Shown here piece after piece: positions 53,418 to 64,000 of a DNA stretch of 64,000 bases. How positions within the stretch are numbered: the stretch's first letter is position 1; every line of letters starts with the position of its first letter. Where the stretch lies: NCBI RefSeq assembly GCF_004359215.1, contig NC_090610.1:12645305-12709304 (forward strand). Reading direction: 5' to 3'. The translations under genes and the position numbers were made by a program. The notes below the pieces were generated by a model, which saw only the letters and a list, made by a program, of their open reading frames with translations, made no database searches and was not told the origin of the DNA. The DNA is from Bremia lactucae (lineage: Eukaryota; Oomycota; Peronosporomycetes; Peronosporales; Peronosporaceae).

Positions 53418-54130
53418 CTACTGGTATAGTCTCTGAGTGATGAGATCATTTAAGACTTTAAATTTAAAGGAACCCTTGAACTCCGATGGGGATAATGTCT
53501 CCCTTGTTCTATTGAATGGTTGATTTAAGTTTAAATTATCCCCGCCAATCCTGGCCGTAGCTTCCTCGATGCGCCTCGCGTCTTTCGGACGCACTTCTTC
53601 GGCAATTAACCTGCTTACGAGGTCCCCAGAACTATACGACGCGATCGACATTCGAAACGCTTTAGTGAAAAAACTCTCGTAGCAAGCGGGCAAACTTCGC
53701 AGCATTGTCGCACAAATGTCTTCCTCGCTTCGCCCGCAATATTTGCTCTTCATCTCCATAACCGAATTCTCTAACGTCACATTGTGCTCGCTGATGATCT
53801 TTGGCGACGCATATCGAAAAGACGCGACCTTTTTCTCAAGGGATAGTCGGTTCGCTATATCCTGGGTGCGATGAAACTTCCCAAGTGTCTCTTACACCTC
53901 TTGGGCACTTGTTGTGGTCACAACGTACGTAAGCTGCGAATTGCTAAGGTTGAGAGCGATCGCCGTGTGCGCCTGCTCCGTCGACTTGGCACTGGAGCTT
54001 CGCCGGTGATCGCTTCCACAGTCGCTTTGACATGAGCTACATCCTCATCTTAAAATTCCGCAAGGCATAGTTGCTTCGTCGAAAGGTGGAACCTCGACGC
54101 TTGAATCGTTGCTTGGGCTCATAACCTAAA
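53418..54130 (-). pseudogene. Ty1/Copia gag remnant C2 (UBN2-type)
   Basis: The minus strand reads AIALNLSNSQLTYVVTTTSA, then ETLGKFHRTQDIANRLSL (after one stop), KYCGRSEEDICATMLRSLP, YESFFTKAFRMS and LVSRLIAEEVRP. This is the UBN2/Copia gag pattern (ALNLS..QL.YV, SAQE.WETL, LL.SLP..YE). The open part is 53780-53418 (120 codons). A stop replaces the expected Trp of the WETL block. The zinc knuckle that normally follows is absent. Confidence 0.65.
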
Positions 54131-54397
54131 GAAGGTTTATGCTTTGGAGTAGTTTGTTGTGGCCGAGACTGTAAAACCAAAAAGAACAACATCGATTGAG
54201 TGTGTCATTTGTTAGTGAATTGATCTCACGTCCATTCATTCCTGCGAAGTGTTGCTGACCCATCGTCCTATCGACCATTGGTTCATAACCACGTACTTTC
54301 TTTGTGTTGTAGGTCACAGCACAAAAAATGCGGGGGGAGGCGTCACTATCTGACTGGATAGCGTTAACGAACCCCAATCATCAGGGCCTAATAGGTT

Positions 54398-54473
54398 TCA
54401 GACATTGGCGGGACTCGAACCCGTGAACGCTCGGTTAGTGCTGCCACATCTTACCAGCTGAGCTACAATGTTC
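54398..54473 (-). other. tRNA-like sequence (pseudogene or SINE head)
   Basis: The minus strand has an acceptor pair ACATTG/CAATGT, an A-box-like TAGCTCAGCTGGTAAGA and a perfect B-box-like CGGGTTCGAGTCCCG at the right spacing. The D-stem 3' side and the anticodon stem do not pair, so no anticodon can be assigned. It is not a working tRNA by eye. Confidence 0.45.
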
Positions 54474-54789
54474 CGACATCAGTTTCAACAATATTGTTTA
54501 TGTCAAAGCAGCGACAAATGCAAAGCAAAAGGCAGCGTTCGTAAAAACATGCATATACCGGCAATTTACTCCTATGTTCTTGTGATTGAAGTGAACGTGA
54601 GCGTGAGCGTGTGGCACGCCGCCATTCGGCATATCAGGCTTCTGTGTTTCTCAGGCGGAAAGGCTAATATAATGAAATAGCATAAGTGGTGCTTTATCGT
54701 TTTGCAGTAACGGTATGAGATCGTCATTAAAAGCGAAAATAAACACCGATCCTCTTTCTAGTTGAATAGCTGTTGAAAAGATGCCCTGG

Positions 54790-56000
54790 AAACTAGAAGA
54801 CTCGCTGCGAAACAAGATAGGACTTTGTCTTTAAAGTCAAGGAAATTGACTGTCGATGAAGGAAGCTGCATCCCCTACAGTGGGTCCAGCAGACAATTAG
54901 GGCCGTTAGTCTTCTTGAGGACACGGAGGAGCGCGTGAGCGAATGTGTCGCCGCAAACGGAGGCTCTCTTCGTATTACAAATGCAGCGTCGTGATTGTGA
55001 GTGCATTAAAGGGCAAACGATTAAAGTGCGATTGATGAACGTGTTCTATGCCGAAAATATGGAACCAACATCATATCTGTCGGAATGGTAGAGGCGAAAA
55101 CGTACGGTACTGTATACCGAGGTGAGTACCGTGTGACTGCAAGACTAAAATGAGGGACTCCTGCGCTTGACATCGAGATGTAAAACAATGAACTTGTGGT
55201 TCGCACACAAGGCTGACATGAACATCCTGACTCAGTTGATGTACACATGTTTGTACTATCCCGACATGAGGTAGAGGCGGGCGTGACATCCAGCAGGGGT
55301 CACTCATGTATTTCTACATCGGATACAAGCACACATCAATTACAACACAATCATTCGGTTGGCGGAAGACCAAGCTTCAGGGATATCTCTCACGGATCAG
55401 ATCATGGCGAACTACCTCGCATACGCTCAAGAAAACAGATAAAGAAGGCGCAAACAAGAATGGACCTTAAAGCACATCCAAGATTGACATCGTTGTCGGG
55501 AAAAAAAATCTTCTCGGATATTAAGGGATCGACCACTTCCAAGGATAGACTGGCAACTCGTGCATGATCTATTTTGTCGATCACCGAACAAATTATTGCA
55601 GGATGCTTCCCGCGAGAGACAAGGTCGTCGCGGTACAAAACGTTCGAGCAATACATATGCTTTTCAGGCGCCAATTCAATTACAGAACTCATGTGCTAAG
55701 AATAGATGTTAGTGCGGGTATCATACTCGTGATCTTTTCTGTAAAGAAACTTTAATAATTCGCCAGATTAGCGAAGCACGCGATCGGGCAAGTAATGGTT
55801 AAGGAGAACGTAAGTACTGCACTATTATGAGTATGGTGCGGAATATGATATTTGCGTGCTATCTGCCACTCTATTTCTGAAGAAATGTGGCGGAATATGC
55901 TTCTTTGAGCCTCAACAAAAGCCCGAGCAAGTATATTGTGGGGAGTAAGTTACACCTGCAGATGCTTACGAACGGCATACAGGATGTTGGTGACATTTTG
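54790..56000 (+). pseudogene. Ty1/Copia pol remnant C3 (protease end, pre-integrase, integrase)
   Basis: VRLMNVFYAENMEPTSYL (about 55030-55085) is the protease-to-pre-integrase block. KKAQTRMDLKAHPRL and SDIKGSTTSKDRLATR (55445-55560) precede the integrase block MIYFVDHRTNYCRMLPARDK (55564 on) and FNYRTHVLRID. Then come ISEARDRASNG and MVRNMIFACYLPLYF (55770-55880). The order and content are those of a Copia integrase. Catalytic residues cannot be confirmed because of frameshifts. Confidence 0.65.
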
Positions 56001-56870
56001 TATCTTCCTTGCATGCCATTGAACAAGGATAGTGTTCATCTCGAGTCCACTCACTCCATCATTGGCCTGTCATATTTTTTTTTCTTTGGGTCTCTGCCCT
56101 GGTATTATTGCGCTTACAGCATCCTGCGATGCCACAACTTCTTCCGCAAATGTACCCGAGGCAATTGCTTGTTTTGATCACTCGTGAGCATCTCGGCAAT
56201 CTTAACGTGCTAGATGACGACGACGACATTGTCATTAAAAGATGTATTACCAATTCAGGATTGAGTTGCTTTTCAGGACCAAAATTACAATAAAATTACA
56301 TGCTCGCGAACTTTATGTTATCAAAATCAACATTGATATTTAGGCGATGCGCAAAGCAATGAGCGTAACACTCCACTGGATAGTGTAAATGAAAAGGTCT
56401 TTCAGCTTTTGCAGTCATCACCATATTTTAAGGTACGGTCGTTGCTTCATTAAGGAGTCGATTTGACGCGGATCGAGAGATCGAGCGTTACGAAGCCGGA
56501 CTCGTGGCTTTTAAAAACGAGCCACTTATCGTAGTCGACTAACTATGGACTTACATTTGCCACCATTATGAGCTCAGTACCGTAAAAGTCCTACTGATTC
56601 TTGCAAGGAAATGAAGCTTGTCTACAAGGCACGGGGACATTTCGACAAGCGAATGGGTTCAGATTCCAGCAGTCGAACACAGACGGGAAGCAGAATCGGG
56701 TGAGATAAAATATCTGGTGAAGGAATGATTTCCAGATGAGCCAAGTCTCCGCGATTATTTGTTCCTTGTTAAGAGTTTGTTGGGTTTCAATGGACAGCGT
56801 CGGTTGTAGGAGAGCTGTTACTTGAGAGTTAAGGCAAAGCAGACTTCGCCAAATGACAAGCAAGATCGAA
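56000..56870. other. 870 bp without recognised feature
   Basis: Possibly further Copia decay. A short Asp codon run (GATGACGACGACGAC) is at 56213. No open frame with protein-like content on either strand. Confidence 0.35.
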
Positions 56871-56874
56871 TTCA

Positions 56875-57005
56875 TTTACCGGCGGTATGTCAGCTTGCAG
56901 CTGCGAAAAAAAATTACCGAGTTCGTGACAAAGAATTACTTGCAATGAAGTATGCTTTTGTTGACAAATTGAGAGTTCGTCTGCTGTCACGATGGAAAGA
57001 GCGAT
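56875..57005 (+). pseudogene. Gypsy RNase H fragment
   Basis: Reads KKNYRVRDKELLAMKYAFVD and LRVRLLSRW, matching the A1 block NYPVHDKELLTIKYALVKFR. An isolated ~45-residue fragment ending at a TAA. Confidence 0.55.
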
Positions 57006-57779
57006 AAAAGAATGGATCTGCTACAAAAGAGAAAATGTTTATTAGCCATAAGGCGGAAATTATTTCGGCGTCCCACGTTAAACAAGAAAGCGTGAGGGTT
57101 ACGCGAGCTTGTGCGAGAGATTGGTTCATATGTTCATCGGGCCGATGACCATGGAGATAGACAACCAAGCAATTGTAATCAGAAGAAAGCATGACTAGCG
57201 TTTGTGACTTCACTAAACCTGGAGTTCCGCCATTATAATCCCTGTATTCGACGTATAATGCCAAGCCATTATTATTACGTCGAATACAGTAATGATAATG
57301 GCAAATTTATTTACAAAAGCACTACCAGCACCGAAATTGGTAGATCCGCACTTTTTTACTTCGCTAACTGGAAGCTGACAGTCGCGAGGGGGGGGGGTCG
57401 AGGAGATTGTAAAAATTGAGGCGGTGCAGTGGATAGTCCAAGATTCTGTAGCTAGGGCGAGGTCCTGTTTTATAACCCGCTCTTGAGGTGAGTGCGAGTA
57501 TACTAAATTTTAACCGCCCGTCATCGAAGTAAGTCAGCAGCATACCAGTTTGCCCTTCACTCATTTCGAGAGCGAGCGGTTCATATCAGCACATCGCCCT
57601 GGCTACTGAATGTTGAAGTATCAACTGCACCGCCTCAACCTTCCCAAATTCTTACGCTTTTATGTTAAGTAAACCACTTATAAATGCTTTGTATCCCACA
57701 CTAAATGCTCATTGTTTCGCCATAACGTTGTGCCGCATATTGTTTTGCTTGTCCTGTGCACTTGCCATACGTCACGGGC
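57006..57779. other. 775 bp without gene; small inverted repeat and a G-run
   Basis: 57241-57287 is an imperfect hairpin (CTGTATTCGACGTA / TACGTCGAATACAG). A run of nine or more G lies near 57390. Otherwise nothing recognised. Confidence 0.35.
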
Positions 57780-59190
57780 TTTTCGTGTGATGGCTAATCG
57801 CTAATCGCTCATCCACATAGCGTTGAGCCTCGCTCACGCATTTAGCATCCAGGTCGCCTATGACACCCCCGAGAGGTCGGTGATAGGACATAGCTGCCTA
57901 TAAAGAAACCTCATTATTGTCAAGCACATACATTTCTTGCCGTGACTCCGCACGATGTCGTGACCACTACTAAGCTGACAGGGTCATCTAAGCAAGTTTC
58001 TGCCGTAAATTGATGATTCTCGTGGGCCATCGCCACTTCGGCGAATCTGTGTCCCTCTATTTCATTCGCACCGAGCGTAGTAAGGGACCCTCCCCCTCTA
58101 AGACTCGGGTTTATAACAAATGAGACTGGGTCCGAGGATGGCGCAGCCCGAAATATAGAGCGGTATATCATCTTTACTGGGCGTGTCCAGTGTTACTGAT
58201 AGGGAAATCCATGAACTACTATGCTTAAAAACATCAACCACGACTCTATTTACACGTTCAGTAAGGCCATTGGTCCGGGGTGATCGGCTGTAGACATGTT
58301 GAGCTCGCTTCACAGCAGCTCAAATACAAAATGCCAAAATCCCGACGTAAAACGCGGATCCCGGTCCGATATTATGGACTCGGGCATTCTAGTCGATAAA
58401 CGTGATCCAGGAACAAGACAGCTGCCGGCTTGTCTTGGATTAAGGTTATACATGGTTCTAAATGCACTTTTGCTCAGCCTGTCTACAAGCACAACGATTC
58501 GTCCAAGCTTGAGATCAGGCGGCATTCCAAACATGTAGTCTAAACTGACTGCCTTGCAGCAATCCGTTGGTATCAGTAGCGGCTTCAATGGCGCACTACT
58601 GGACGGTACAGGCTTTATGAGCTGACATCGTTCGCAAGACCGACTACCAACCGTGTAGGTGGGGCGACCAAAATTTTATGACACTTGTATGAATGTCTCT
58701 CCACGGCTTAGATGCCCACTCGATGGTGTATCATGGAGCTCGTCAAGTAACTTCAGCTTGAGATCTGTACATTGATTCTCGAGGTATCACAAAGTGACAC
58801 CTGATACCATAAAATGCCACAGCTGTTACTAAAGCGACTTAGCTTCGCGTTCCGGTACGACGGTAAGGTTACCTCTCGTCCACCGAAGTGATCCAGCAGG
58901 TGACAACTTCCGTCCTGACTGTAGCTATCCTTTATTTTGGAGGCCAAAGCGCTCACCACGTGGTAGGCTCAATGGCTGCCGACGTTGACGACTCACGACT
59001 CAAATTGTGCCTTCGCACGAGCCGCACTGTCTGGTGTCTTACCTCGACGTCCAGTCTGCGCGATAACGCATCAGATAAGACATTCGTTTAGAACCGGCTT
59101 GTATTCATCATTGTAATTAATTTTAGCTCCTTGGGCAGATCCCAAGACGTGCTGAAGCACCTCAATTGACGATGCCTCCGCCATCATGTC
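57780..59190 (-). pseudogene. Gypsy family A copy A3: integrase and linker
   Basis: On the minus strand: LLDHFGGREVTLPS (58.9 kb), then the core AVSLDYMFGMPPDLKLGRIV with VLVDRLSKSAF (58.59-58.46 kb), IISDRDPRFTSGFWH (58.38 kb) and NGLTERVNRVVVDV (58.27 kb). All three catalytic residues (D, D, E) are visible, but frames change between them. The YDRPLGG-type linker lies at 57.85 kb. The whole reverse transcriptase is missing between this and the gag to the right. Confidence 0.65.
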
Positions 59191-59649
59191 TTCGACGTCC
59201 TCGAACATCTCTTTCGAAGGTATGTCCTCTTGGACGGGGACTGACCAAGGTCTCTCACTTCGATGTGCCTTTGATTGTCCGTGTTTGTCCTATACTAGTT
59301 TCTTGAGTCGCCACAACCTTTACACTGGAAGTGGAACTCGTTGCTCTCTCGGCTAACGCACTAAATATAATCGCACACCTTCTAAGCTCTGTTCCAGTTC
59401 TTGCGACGCTTGATTTCCTGTCACCTCGATGTTAACTGCCACAGGCTATCGGCTCTGTGCAGGCTCATTAAGATTCGTGACTACTTGTCTTCGTCCAATT
59501 CACTACACCAGTCTCTCCGAGATGAGTAGTGTCGGGACACTTTTAACTACACCAGGCTCTAGGCTCTGGGTAGGACCTGGTGATGTTTGACATACTGTCA
59601 ACGTACGCTCAACGCTGCGAACCACGATTTCAGTCGCATAGGCATCTCG

Positions 59650-60400
59650 CAGGAGCGCATCTTTCTTGGAATCCTGCATAGAGTTGGCAACTGTGCGGGT
59701 ACGCCAGCCTATCTATAATTGTTGTTTTGCCAACCATGGCATGCGTAGGATAGGTCATACGGACTCTCTATAATAAGCACCGCAGGCTTATTTCTACGTT
59801 TGAGGATTGTTCGTCAACTAAAGCAATTTGGCCTCTTTTATCATTGGCCGCACCTTTCTATAAAGGGCTTGACGCGTTGGATCGTGCCGCAGTCCGTTCA
59901 TGGACATGAATACCTAATGTGTCTCGGTATTGGACCCACAGTCATGGATGCCGACAGCGAGCGCATCTCCTGCATATATTTTCTTACAGAATCGCTTAAC
60001 CTGTCGTGCTCCAAATGCACGCTTGAAGCAACACTTCGTTGTTTCGCAGTGGTTGCACGGCGCAAACCTATCTTATATAGATCGTCTATGAAAGGATTAC
60101 TTATTCTGTCCACCATAAGCGCCGAGTAAGTCCACTCTAAGGCCTTACCGAGAAAATGGGACATTGCGTACGTTACCATTCTGATGCCATCCTCGATGAG
60201 CTGCGCCACACCGTATTGCTCCACGGCTATCAGCCAGGGGACGATTCTGTGAGCTGCAGTCCCATCAAAATTGGAACAGGTCCATATGAATGTTTCTCCA
60301 GTGATAAGGCCTGGCGGACAGCTTCTCAACAGTCCGGTTGAAAGTCTTATTTCGAGCCTGGTCCCACCTAAGCTCATCCTTCATTTTAAATGACGGACTC
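59650..60400 (-). pseudogene. Gypsy A3 gag
   Basis: Minus strand, open 60377-59898. FDGTAAHRIVPWLIAVEQYG, DGIRMVTYAMSHFLGKALEW and VRKYMQEMRSLSASMTVGPI follow the retrotransposon gag pattern (short basic start, W-L core, helical capsid part). It is on the same strand as the A3 integrase, showing that family A has a normal sense gag in addition to its antisense frame. Downstream decay to 59190 contains no recognisable protease motif. Confidence 0.55.
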
Positions 60401-60730
60401 CGCCGAAGTATGGCTATGTGCCTCGACACAGCCATTCGCTGTCCGAGCACAAACTGTTTCAACTGAGCGACAGAATGCTAAGGAGGACTACCAAAGAGCC
60501 TCACCGCCCATTTCCGCTTCTAGCACTGATTATAAATGAGGAATATTCCAAGACTTCAATCAACCAAAGATTAGAACTGTCCCATTACAGCCACAGTATT
60601 ATCATGTATGGTTATATTGGTAGTATTGTATATAAAGATAATAATCTTTATTATTCTTTATTGACCCTCTCGTAGGTAATAATATTTGTTTAACAAGCTA
60701 CTCCGTTACAATACCCGTTAGTTGTCAGAC

Positions 60731-60866
60731 GCAAAACCCTGAACGGCGAGTGTCGTACGACTACACCAAGCACATCTCAGGTAATCAATAGGTTTATTGA
60801 TACTACACCAGGGACATCTCAGGTAATCAAATAGCGTACGACACTCGCCATTTTAGGGTTTTACAC
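60731..60866. repeat. Small inverted-repeat element (MITE-like)
   Basis: About 135 bp with ~30-bp terminal inverted repeats: AAAACCCTGAACGGCGAGTG at the left, and CACTCGCCATTTTAGGGTTTT at the right. Between them a ~30-bp unit, CTACACCA(A/G)G(C/G)ACATCTCAGG..., is repeated twice. No coding capacity. It resembles a non-autonomous DNA transposon. Confidence 0.65.
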
Positions 60867-60939
60867 CTTGCTAAGTACTGTAAAAATTACTCTTTCACAT
60901 CGCTGCCGATTCGAGAGTCCCAGGACGCCCTGTGTGCGT

Positions 60940-61700
60940 GTTTAAAGGCGCTTTTTTCATACTCGTTGCTTTCCCGCACTTGTAACACGTTTGCGTGTCT
61001 GCCTTTTGGTGTTTACCTAGTTTACTATTATTCGTCCCAGCTGCCTTCCTCGTCTCTTTCACTCCGATAATTGCGCGAACTGCTCTATATATTCATCCTG
61101 GCGCAGGTAGTCGGTGCGCGTAATATTCAGAAGCGCAAGCGTAGACATTCTCATGGCTGGGTTCGCCAAGTGGACGATGTTGTCGAGAATCAAGCTATCC
61201 ATCCAACCACACGCTTCACTCACAGCTAACAGCCAGGTAGAAGTAGTGTTGGGCCCAGCTTCTCTTGCTGCTCTTGGTGCAGTAAACGTATCCATGCTTT
61301 GAGCCAGTGTCATCTTGGTCTCGAATGTCTGCAGTAGTCTCTGCATCCATGTACCAAAGTTGGGTTTTCCTGCCACCAGCCGTTAATTTGTCGATGGTAG
61401 TTCCTCACAGCCATTCCTGCCAAGTGATGACCAAGTGCGTCGACCTTTACGTCCTCGCTCCATGAAATTCCGTTCGCACAATCTGAGAACGAAATTAGTC
61501 GAGCAAATAGTTGCCCTCACCGTAGGAAGCCTGTACCCAATCCGGTACAACTCCTCCCATCAAAAGGGTGAATCTCCAATTTCCTTTGTCGCGCTTTTGG
61601 AACACGTAGCCGGCGCATGATGTTGTTGCTGACCCGGGCGGTATGTGGCGGCTGAATAAGTGTGGAGTCAGGTCAGCATGTGGCACCTGCGATATCTCAA
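60940..61700 (-). pseudogene. Retrotransposon gag remnant with zinc-knuckle trace
   Basis: Minus strand, open 61376-61059: FGTWMQRLLQTFE, WLLAVSEACGWMDSLILDNI, DPAMRMSTLALLN-like and RTDYLRQDEYIEQFAQ. This matches the style of an oomycete retrotransposon gag. A partial Cys knuckle (TCYKCGKAT) lies at about 61000. It runs away from the pol fragment at 61.87 kb, so the two do not belong to one intact element. Confidence 0.5.
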
Positions 61701-61869
61701 CGTTAGCCGCGGCTTGTCCCTAGCCGTGATGTCCAGCTCCAAAGAAGGTAGCCAGGGTTCTTAAGGATAGGTGTCATTAAATCCAACGCCTCCCAGCTGT
61801 TGCACAATGATCGAAAAATTACACTGGCCTCTCGGAATTTCTGCTCCTTCTCATCCTGTTGCTCTTATG

Positions 61870-62460
61870 ACGCCTACATACGATCTATTTACAATGGTCG
61901 GAGATTGGAGACCTAAATTAAGGCTCACTTTTTCGCCGCAGATGAGAACGCACCCCGTTTTTTACGTGAGTCTTCTGAAATGATATGGGATCCACAAGAA
62001 ATCACATACCATCCTTCCAAAGAGACCGATGGTGATGCCGACCGTGAGTCGAGCGTCCTTCAAAGGGTGTGACAAAAAAGAATTTTTTTAAGCCGATCAA
62101 TTTCTCCTTGGAGAGCAAGAAGGATCCTTGATCCGTCGTACGGCAACGCCCTGCTGTCGAGCCTTACGGAAGCAGGATAGGCTGTCACGAGTAGTTGGGC
62201 AAAATCGTCACTTTTATCGGGTGCAGCCTGCATTGGTAGATGCGGCTAAGAACGAACGCTTTCTTGTTGAAAGGTTGCTGGGCCACCTCTCCGTAAAGCA
62301 TAAAACTCTGATCCTCGTCCAATGGAGAGGATATTCCAAGAGTTACGACTATTGGAACCGTCGACACTCTGTGCATCGACGTATCGGGACTGGTGTCTAG
62401 CTATGAAAGGAGCACAGTTGGACTCAACCCGCTGATTCCAGATAGAATAGCAGCGCAGCG
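61870..62460 (+). pseudogene. Gypsy A-type pol 3' end with chromodomain
   Basis: MRTHPVFYVSLLK (61950) corresponds to the integrase C-terminal end. A spacer follows, then ERFLVERLLGHLSVKHKTLI, VQWRGYSKSYDYW and a degraded end (62250-62450). It resembles the A1 chromodomain region (GRLLAHRSVRQRY...) but is more diverged, and is followed by different sequence, with no antisense frame. Confidence 0.6.
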
Positions 62461-62686
62461 TGAGAAGAAAAGCAGTCAGCAAGCTGACTCTTTGCACTAT
62501 ATTCATTAGGACTTATTACATTGAGCTTATTGCACTGTTTACCAGTTGTGTCATAATACTTGCTTGTTCTTAAAACAACGCGAAAACGTACTTTATTTCC
62601 CTTTAATTGATTAAAACTCACTAATTAGTTTCCATTGAGAATGACTAGCGCGCTTTTGACCGACAGAAGTGGGTGGTTCAACTCGC

Positions 62687-62693
62687 TCATTCC
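62687..62693 (+). promoter_or_regulatory. Oomycete-type initiator upstream of the SNF2 gene
   Basis: TCATTCC fits the oomycete initiator consensus YCAYTYY and lies 39 bases before the ATG at 62732, a usual distance. It is a short motif, so chance occurrence is possible. Confidence 0.45.
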
Positions 62694-62731
62694 GCATTCC
62701 GACGCTACTTAAGGTGTACTTGCGAGAGTGA

Positions 62732-64000
62732 TGGTTGCTTATGCTTTTTCTGACGACTCAGGGTCTCACCAGCCCATGTTCGACCTTGTGGCCTTGGAAA
62801 AGATTGAACAAGAGGAGCGTAATGAGCGTGAGACCCAAATGCGTAAGGAAGCCCCCGTCCAAGCAGAGGCTACGGGAGAAAAAATCGCAAAGCTTGATTC
62901 GCTTCTGGAGAAGGCTAGCTTGTACTCGAGTTTTCTATTTTCCAACATGGAAAGTGCTGCGACCGTGGGTGACGGTGTCAAGATTGAGGAGGAAAAGGAG
63001 CTCGGTAGAAAAGGCAAGCGGACTCGTGGCAAAGTAGCGTCTCAGAAAGTGTATAAGAAGCCAAAACAGGGCGTTGAGAAACTGCGCGAAGTGCAGGAGG
63101 ACACGTCTTTAGACACGCGTCAGCAACCGACGAGAGTGAAGCTTGACCAGCCTGCGTTTCTCACTGGTGGGACGCTGCGCGACTACCAGCTCGAGGGCAT
63201 TCGATGGCTCTGCAATTTGTTTGAAAATGGCTTGAATGGTATACTAGCTGATGAAATGGGTCTGGGGAAAACGATCCAAGTGATTGGGCTTTTAACTCAT
63301 TTAAAGGCGCTTGGCGTTCGAGGACCTCACCTTATTGTCGCTCCCTTGTCGACGCTGATGAATTGGGCGACAGAGTTTCACAAATGGTCGCCTCATACGC
63401 CGGTGATTATCTATCACGGCACAAAGAACGAACGAAAAGAGATGCGCAGGAACGCGCTTCACCCTCAGAAGAAAAGCGACATGGACTTTCCTGTCGTCAT
63501 TTCGTCGTATGAAGTGATGCTGTCGGATGCAAAGACGTTTGCAGCGTCGGGTTTTGTGTGGAAATACATGGTCATTGATGAAGGCCATCGTCTGAAAAAT
63601 ATGGAGTGTAAGCTTGTGCGCGAGCTGAAGCGTGGACGGTCCGAGAACAGATTGCTACTGACTGGTACGCCGCTGCAGAACAACCTCACAGAACTATGGT
63701 CACTGCTCAACTTCATTCTTCCCGATGTATTTGATGACTTGGAGCTCTTTGAGAGCTGGTTTACATTCACACCTGATGCTGCTGCCACGGCTGCTGCCAC
63801 GGGTGAATCAGTAGCAGAGCAAGACGTGCTTCAGGGCGAGAAAAAGGTCGAAGTCATTGCCAAGCTGCATGAAATTCTTCGACCGTTTCTTCTTCGGCGC
63901 TTAAAAAGAGATGTGGTGGACGAGATGGTCTCTAAGACTGAGATATTTGTTTACTGCCCCATGACCACAAGGCAACGGGAGTACTACGGGATGATACGCG
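62732..64000 (+). CDS. SNF2-family chromatin remodeller, LSH/HELLS/DDM1 type (5' part)
   Basis: 423 residues visible, open to the window edge. The ATG at 62732 follows an in-frame TAA at 62711. The N-terminus is acidic then coiled-coil (EKIEQEERNERETQMRKE, residues ~24-41), with a basic patch (GRKGKRTRGK). The ATPase begins at ~150: GGTLRDYQLEGIRWL, GILADEMGLGKTIQ (Walker A, ~170-182), LIVAPLSTLMNW, MVIDEGHRLKN (DEGH box, ~281-290), LLLTGTPLQNNLTELWSLL (~307-325) and LRPFLLRRLKRDV (~385). The DEGH box and overall order match LSH/DDM1 remodellers, which maintain DNA or histone silencing marks over repeats. The helicase C domain lies beyond the window. Intact as far as seen. Confidence 0.88.

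Noticed and set aside
54398..54473. A functional tRNA gene
   Set aside because: A-box and B-box are present, but the D-stem and anticodon stem do not form, so it is kept only as a tRNA-like sequence.
1..64000. CRISPR arrays, bacterial operons or riboswitches
   Set aside because: No regularly spaced short repeats with unique spacers; introns, LTR elements and eukaryotic domain architectures show a nuclear eukaryotic genome.

Overview
The window looks like an oomycete nuclear genome, probably a Phytophthora or downy mildew species (Peronosporales). Reasons: phase-0 introns of about 65-80 nt, a long intronless gene, a CTCATTCC-type initiator upstream of a start codon, and oomycete-style Ty3/Gypsy and Ty1/Copia proteins. 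The assignment rests on sequence style only; no database was searched.

Layout. 1-28.6 kb is a nested retroelement block. It holds Gypsy family A (copy A1, 1-5.1 kb), a rearranged family B fragment (B1, 5.2-7.6 kb), a Copia pol remnant (7.6-9.1 kb), a nearly complete but dead family B element (B2, 9.15-16.2 kb), and a third family B copy facing the other way (B3, 16.2-23.5 kb). A 3.7-kb Mutator-like DNA transposon with about 130-bp inverted ends, an OTU-protease-like segment and captured Gypsy pieces (24.7-28.4 kb) sits inside an LTR. 28.8-38.7 kb is a gene island: pyrroline-5-carboxylate reductase (minus, 4 exons), a 2020-residue FANCM/Hef-type helicase that also carries a PHD-extended PHD module, and an RluA-family pseudouridine synthase. 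38.7-47.5 kb is a fourth family B element (B4) followed by a solo LTR with a perfect target-site duplication. 47.9-49.8 kb is an unrecognised 5-exon coiled-coil gene with two RFTI motifs. 50.3-62.5 kb is again retroelement debris (A2, A3, Copia pieces) around a broken host gene and a small inverted-repeat element. 62.7 kb to the end is the start of an LSH/DDM1-type SNF2 chromatin remodeller, which runs off the window.

Main observation. Both Gypsy families carry an extra reading frame on the strand opposite to gag-pol, between the end of pol and the 3' LTR. It is present in A1, A2, B3 and B4, and in shuffled form in B2. Two further points stand out. B2 and B4 share a ~1.1-kb near-identical stretch, including the same catalytic lesions, inside otherwise diverged copies, which suggests gene conversion or template switching. 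In B2, pieces of integrase and of the antisense frame have swapped places.

All retroelement proteins are broken by stops or frameshifts, so they are annotated as pseudogenes. Only the five host genes appear intact.
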